DNA of 64,000 bases, from the NCBI GenBank assembly GCA_014898415.1, contig RCTD01000001.1, positions 682,001 through 746,000 of the forward strand. The letters are read 5' to 3'. The stretch is from Stromatinia cepivora (Eukaryota; Ascomycota; Leotiomycetes; Helotiales; Sclerotiniaceae). A program made the translations under genes and the position numbers. Below the pieces are notes generated by a model, which ran no database searches, had not been told where the DNA came from, and saw only the letters and a list, made by a program, of their open reading frames with translations. Below, piece by piece: positions 60,250-64,000 of the stretch (positions are counted from its first letter, which is position 1; the number at the start of each line of letters is the position of its first letter).

Positions 60250-63200
60250 TCGATATGATCTTATAGATTAAAAATTCTAATAAGTTGTTTAAGCTTTTTT
60301 GTAGTATGAATATCGATCATTCGATTAATGAAATTTATATAATAAATGAATTTCTTATTAAACGTTATATTTCGAATAATAATAATTTTATTGAATTTGA
60401 GTATTTATATATAATAAATCAATGTATTTAGGATATAACTTATTAAATATCTAATATATATTCGAAAATTGGTTTTATATTATTTCTTATTAATTCCAAT
60501 TTCTCTATTCTTATTCAAAAAATAAACTCGGTATTTATATTTATAGATTCTGTTTTAGTTAAAATAAAGATCATCAAATATTTTCTTTACAAACAAAGGA
60601 TTATTTTTACAAAAATAATTACGGAATTATATATCGAATACTTCATTAAACGATTTAAAGGATTTGATTTTCAAAGGATTTATATTATATAAATAAATAA
60701 TAATTTGTATTGTTTTTATTTACAATTTGTTTAATAAATCTATTATAATCTATATTTTTATTTGTTTTATGATTATTTCTTATTCTATATATTTTGATCT
60801 TCTATTAGATTTATATATATAAAATAAGGATAATTCGAATTTGATATTTTCTTACTTAATCCATTTCTTAAATAATATTGCTTTTATAATTCCGATAATA
60901 GATATATTATTATTCTATTTGATTATTACAATTATTAGATTATATTTATAATGAATCCAGATTATAAAGTTTTGGATAATTATAAATACTTCGTTATATG
61001 TTTTATAATAGATTGAATATAAAAAGATCTTATTATAGTATATTTTTTTGATTAGTAGGAATTATAATGTATTGTTATATTCTTTATCGAAATCAAAAAG
61101 ATTTTATTGGATTTTGTAGAAGAGTCAAGGTGACTGACGATTATTTGGAATATAAGAAATGATTTGCTTTATATAAATATGAGTATAATTAGTACAATTG
61201 GAATAAATGATATTTTTTATTTTGATATTTTATATTGCAAATACTAAATATTCAAGAGCTTTTTTCTTCAAATGCTTAAAATGTTTATATTATATTTTAT
61301 TTGTATCTTCTCTTGGAAAAAATGGATCACAAGAATGATGGAATATTTTATTTATTTTTTTGTTCATTATTAAATATATTATAGAAGGATTGTTTATAGG
61401 AATAGATAAAAGAATATTCGAATAAATAGAAAATGGTTTATATTTTAAGAATATAAGATTTTCAGTATGAATATATTGAATAATTACTATACTATTTGTG
61501 TGATCTTCTTTACGAAGAATATAGTTATATTTTGAGAATTATAGGCTGGCTTTTTCCAATCGAATTTCCGAAATGATATTAATATAAAAGTTAGGGATGA
61601 ATACTATATTGTTCAAGATTAGATCATTATTAAAGTAACTTTTTCTTTTGATAATCTCTTTGATAATACGAATCCTATATTTTAGGATTTGGAAGCTGGA
61701 AGTGTTTGTTTTTATAAGATCATTAGAATTGGATAATCGATATTAATGATTATTTAATAGAGATATATTATTCACAATATATATAGTATTACAATTATCA
61801 AGTAAAATATTATTAAATAAATAGTATACTTTTATTATTATAGAATATACCCCTGATTGATTATATCGAATATCCAAGATAATAGTATTGATTGAAGATC
61901 CTGGAGGATTAATAGAATTTTTTATTCATTTCCTTTTGATTTAATCAAAATGAAATTACTTCTATGAATATGATTTTACTCGATCCTTAATTATTTGTAG
62001 TTCGTTTTTGCTGAATACTTTTTTGAATAATAGATTGGTTCTTTTGGTGAACACTAACTTTATGGCTTTGCAATTGTAAACAATATAATCATAACCAATT
62101 CCGTTGTTCCATTTAAATTCAGTTTTGCAAGGATATTCCTAGATTTTCTTAATTCCTTGATTGTTTTTAGAATTAATATTCTTTTTATTCTTTTTAAATT
62201 TTTTATTATTTTGAAAAGAGGTAAATATAGAATATACTTTTTCTTTAGCTTTTAGGGAAATAGAATCCTGAAAAACTAATCCTTCAAAAATATCTTTGAA
62301 TTGTTTGAATAAAAGATTGGGTAATCCAAATTGATTGTTTATTTCGATTTGTATAATTATAATATTTGCTTAGATTGGGAGTATCCTAATATTAATAATT
62401 TGTAGAAAAGTATTGATAACGATTTCATCCTATACCTTAGTGATTTTGTATACAAGAGTTTTGGTATAGACTATAATTCAATCCCTGTACCATTTAACCG
62501 AGTCGATTCTGTTGAGCAAAATTTGCATTAGAATAGATCGATATTCTTATAGTATTACAAACTTGATAGTAGTTATTATAGATATAAGCTTTCTTTTAAA
62601 TACATTGATAATTGTTTTGAATGAAAAAGCTGTAATACCTTGATTGAAAATGGATAATTTTATAAAATGTATTTGATCAATTAACGATTCGATTTATTTG
62701 TAAATATTACAAAAAACTTTGTAATTTTGTATATATTCTTATTATCGATATCGATATTTTAATTAAAGAGAGATAAGTTCGGAAGAGATTTTTTAGAAGG
62801 TAATTGGAAATAGAATAATAGGTTTATTAGAAATAAATCCTGATATATTATTATTAGAATCTTTCATTTTTGTATTTCCATTTGTATCTTTTCTGGATTG
62901 AATCATTATAAGATATTCTGAGAATTTCTTTTGATATTGAATTTGTTTCTTTTGATTATATTTGACTTGAAGATTGATAATAAAAGGTAAAATAAATGAT
63001 TTGATTGAAAATTAATCGATCTAAATATAAATAAATTTATTTATTAAATCGAAATTTGGAATGGATATAGTTGATATAGAAACAAACGGGTTGTTTTTTG
63101 GATTGATTGAATTCTAGATTCTTTAAATTTGATATTTATTTTTCAAGTATAGATATTATTCCGATTATTGAATATAGATTGTAAAAAGAAGATCGTTTTG

Positions 63201-63330
63201 ATCTTTTGTTATATTAAATGAAGATAATTGAATTGATATAAATATTGAATTATAAATGAGATAGGAATAATATTTTAAGAATAATTTTTTGAGTATTTAA
63301 TAATTATTGGATAGGAAGTTATATAAATTT
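60250..63330 (-). pseudogene. copia-e gag, protease and integrase
   Basis: Minus strand from the 5' LTR at the right: gag about 63300-62000, protease about 61990-61500, integrase about 61450-60250. It aligns with copia-c 30270-33200 block by block. Frames are heavily interrupted and no new motif is visible beyond those described for copia-c. Confidence 0.75.
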
Positions 63331-63334
63331 AAGG

Positions 63335-63351
63335 GTTATCGGGTTTATAAT
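63335..63351 (-). other. copia-e primer binding site
   Basis: On the minus strand reads ATTATAAACCCGATAAC next to the 5' LTR, a RIP form of the half-tRNA site in copia-c. Confidence 0.7.
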
Positions 63352-63660
63352 TATTATAGAATAATATGATTATAAAGTACTTTCAAGGATCGGGGAATAG
63401 ATCGTATATATAATTAATAAAATAAAAGAATTGAATGATTTATCTTTGATTATATAAATTAAGAATTATATATATAGAATAAATGAATGGTTATTTAGCC
63501 GATATACATTTTAATTAAACTAGATCTTTGTTTATTAGTATATCAGGATCATCTTATCAATTAATAGATTGGTAAGGGCTAGAAGATCCTTCATTCCGAT
63601 TGGAAAGCATACGCTTTGATCCTTCGTAAGATACAGGGGATCACAGGGCTTTCCGTGACA
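63352..63660 (-). repeat. copia-e 5' LTR (309 bp)
   Basis: Plus strand starts TATTATAGAATAATATG and ends CCGTGACA, followed by the CAATA duplication. Confidence 0.93.
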
Positions 63661-64000
63661 CAATATTATTCTGGAATATAAAAATCCAGTAATTCATATA
63701 AACATTCATCAATATAAACGATTATTACTTAATCAAATCAGAAATATATAAATTATATTATTATTTCGGTTATTCTTTTATAAATAAATTCTATTGAATT
63801 TTTTGATATATAGATTATATAAATATTATTCAAAAAGATCTCAAAAGATTCACGAAATTCTGTGAATATTATCAAAAATATAGAAAATCTTTAAGTAGAT
63901 TCAAATTCAATCTTTGTAATGATATCAAATTTAATCATTCAATTATAATCGATATTATATATATTAATAACAAATCAATATTATATATTATCAATAAAAG
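63661..64000 (+). pseudogene. Element Y integrase, partial at the window end
   Basis: Resumes Y after copia-e. The last 140 bp are open and read CEYYQKYRKSLSRFKFNLCN then DIKFNHSIIIDIIYINNKSI. This fits the end of the integrase zinc finger followed by the first catalytic Asp of the core (FNHSIIVDIMYI-like in fungal elements). Truncated by the window edge. Confidence 0.75.

Larger units (their letters stand above)
52795..63660 (-). mobile_element. copia-e: Ty1/copia element on the minus strand, hosting X2
   Basis: LTRs of exactly 309 bp at both ends (3' at 52795-53103, 5' at 63352-63660). Perfect target duplications CAATA at 52790-52794 and 63661-63665. Without X2 it is 8323 bp. Same plan as copia-c, including the primer site, the FINNI-type RT site and the antisense frame next to the 3' LTR. 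All frames carry stops. Confidence 0.94.
21978..64000 (+). mobile_element. copia-a: old Ty1/copia element, heavily interrupted, continues past the window
   Basis: Plus-strand element with a 5' LTR at 21978-22287 and a 3' LTR beginning at 49246, cut at 49410 by element Y. The rest lies beyond the window. The left target duplication would be GAACG (21973-21977). Subtracting Fot1, a solo LTR and X1 leaves about 8.13 kb to 49410. Adding the missing LTR end gives about 8.28 kb, matching the other copies. It aligns throughout with copia-c: primer site, gag, protease, integrase, RT, RNase H and a long 3' region with an antisense frame. All frames are broken. Confidence 0.9.
49411..64000 (+). mobile_element. 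Y: LTR retrotransposon hosting copia-e, continues past the window
   Basis: Begins TGTCGGAATATG inside the copia-a 3' LTR, probable target CAACT (49406-49410). A probable LTR runs to about 49640. Gag and protease-like coding lie at 50650-52794, interrupted by copia-e. An integrase frame resumes at 63661 and runs off the end. The boundary at copia-e is firm because of the CAATA duplication. Protease followed directly by integrase suggests copia-type order. The right end is not seen. Confidence 0.8.

Noticed and set aside
4690..64000. Mitochondrial origin of the AT-rich part
   Set aside because: Domains are LTR retrotransposons and a Fot1 element, with target duplications and RIP-type changes. 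No mitochondrial gene, tRNA or rRNA was seen.
4690..64000. Centromere or telomere
   Set aside because: Nested repeats are common at fungal centromeres, but there is no direct evidence here. No telomeric hexamer array is present.
1..64000. CRISPR arrays, prokaryotic operons, tRNA or rRNA genes
   Set aside because: Tandem arrays lack spacer-repeat structure, the gene has an intron, and no tRNA cloverleaf or rRNA segment was recognised.

Overview
This window looks like nuclear DNA of a filamentous ascomycete. It has one intron-bearing TBC-domain gene in ordinary-composition DNA (about 1-4690), followed by roughly 59 kb of extremely AT-rich DNA made of nested, mutated transposable elements. LTR copies differ by C/T and G/A transitions and coding frames are full of TAA/TAG stops, as expected from repeat-induced point mutation (RIP). 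RIP, the element families and the style of the gene suggest Pezizomycotina, possibly Leotiomycetes. The class is an inference.

Layout. 1-2133: upstream DNA with simple repeats. 2134-4376: a two-exon gene for a TBC1D12/14-like protein that lacks both canonical GAP catalytic fingers. Composition drops at about 4690. 4690-8030: AT-rich DNA with no recognised gene and a small GC-rich island at 5991. 8036-16759: a minus-strand Ty3/gypsy chromovirus (gypsy-1) with a perfect 5-bp target duplication. Its 3' LTR is split by a small non-autonomous LTR element (S, 8285-9960) that has its own perfect target duplication. 16765-21977: unclassified old repeat DNA.

From 21978 to the window end everything sits inside one old Ty1/copia element (copia-a). 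I could unfold the nest from LTR boundaries and target duplications. Copia-a holds a Fot1/pogo DNA transposon (22907-24729), a solo copia LTR (26378-26678), a non-autonomous LTR element of an unnamed family X (X1, 29618-46782) and element Y (49411 to beyond the end). X1 holds copia-c (29763-44639) and a solo LTR of family Z (46377-46667). Copia-c holds gypsy-2 (37929-44547). Y holds copia-e on the minus strand (52795-63660), and copia-e holds a second X element (X2, 55986-58523). With insertions removed, the three copia copies come to about 8.25, 8.28 and 8.32 kb, so the reconstruction is self-consistent.

Most novel points. The copia family is unusually long because about 1.9 kb between RNase H and the 3' LTR carries an antisense reading frame conserved in all three copies. 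Its primer site matches the anticodon-loop half of initiator tRNA-Met. Family X has 190-bp LTRs, no recognisable pol and three internal tandem-repeat arrays that vary between copies. Element S shares terminal and polypurine signals with gypsy-1 and may have been mobilised in trans. I found no RNA genes, CRISPR arrays or other host genes.
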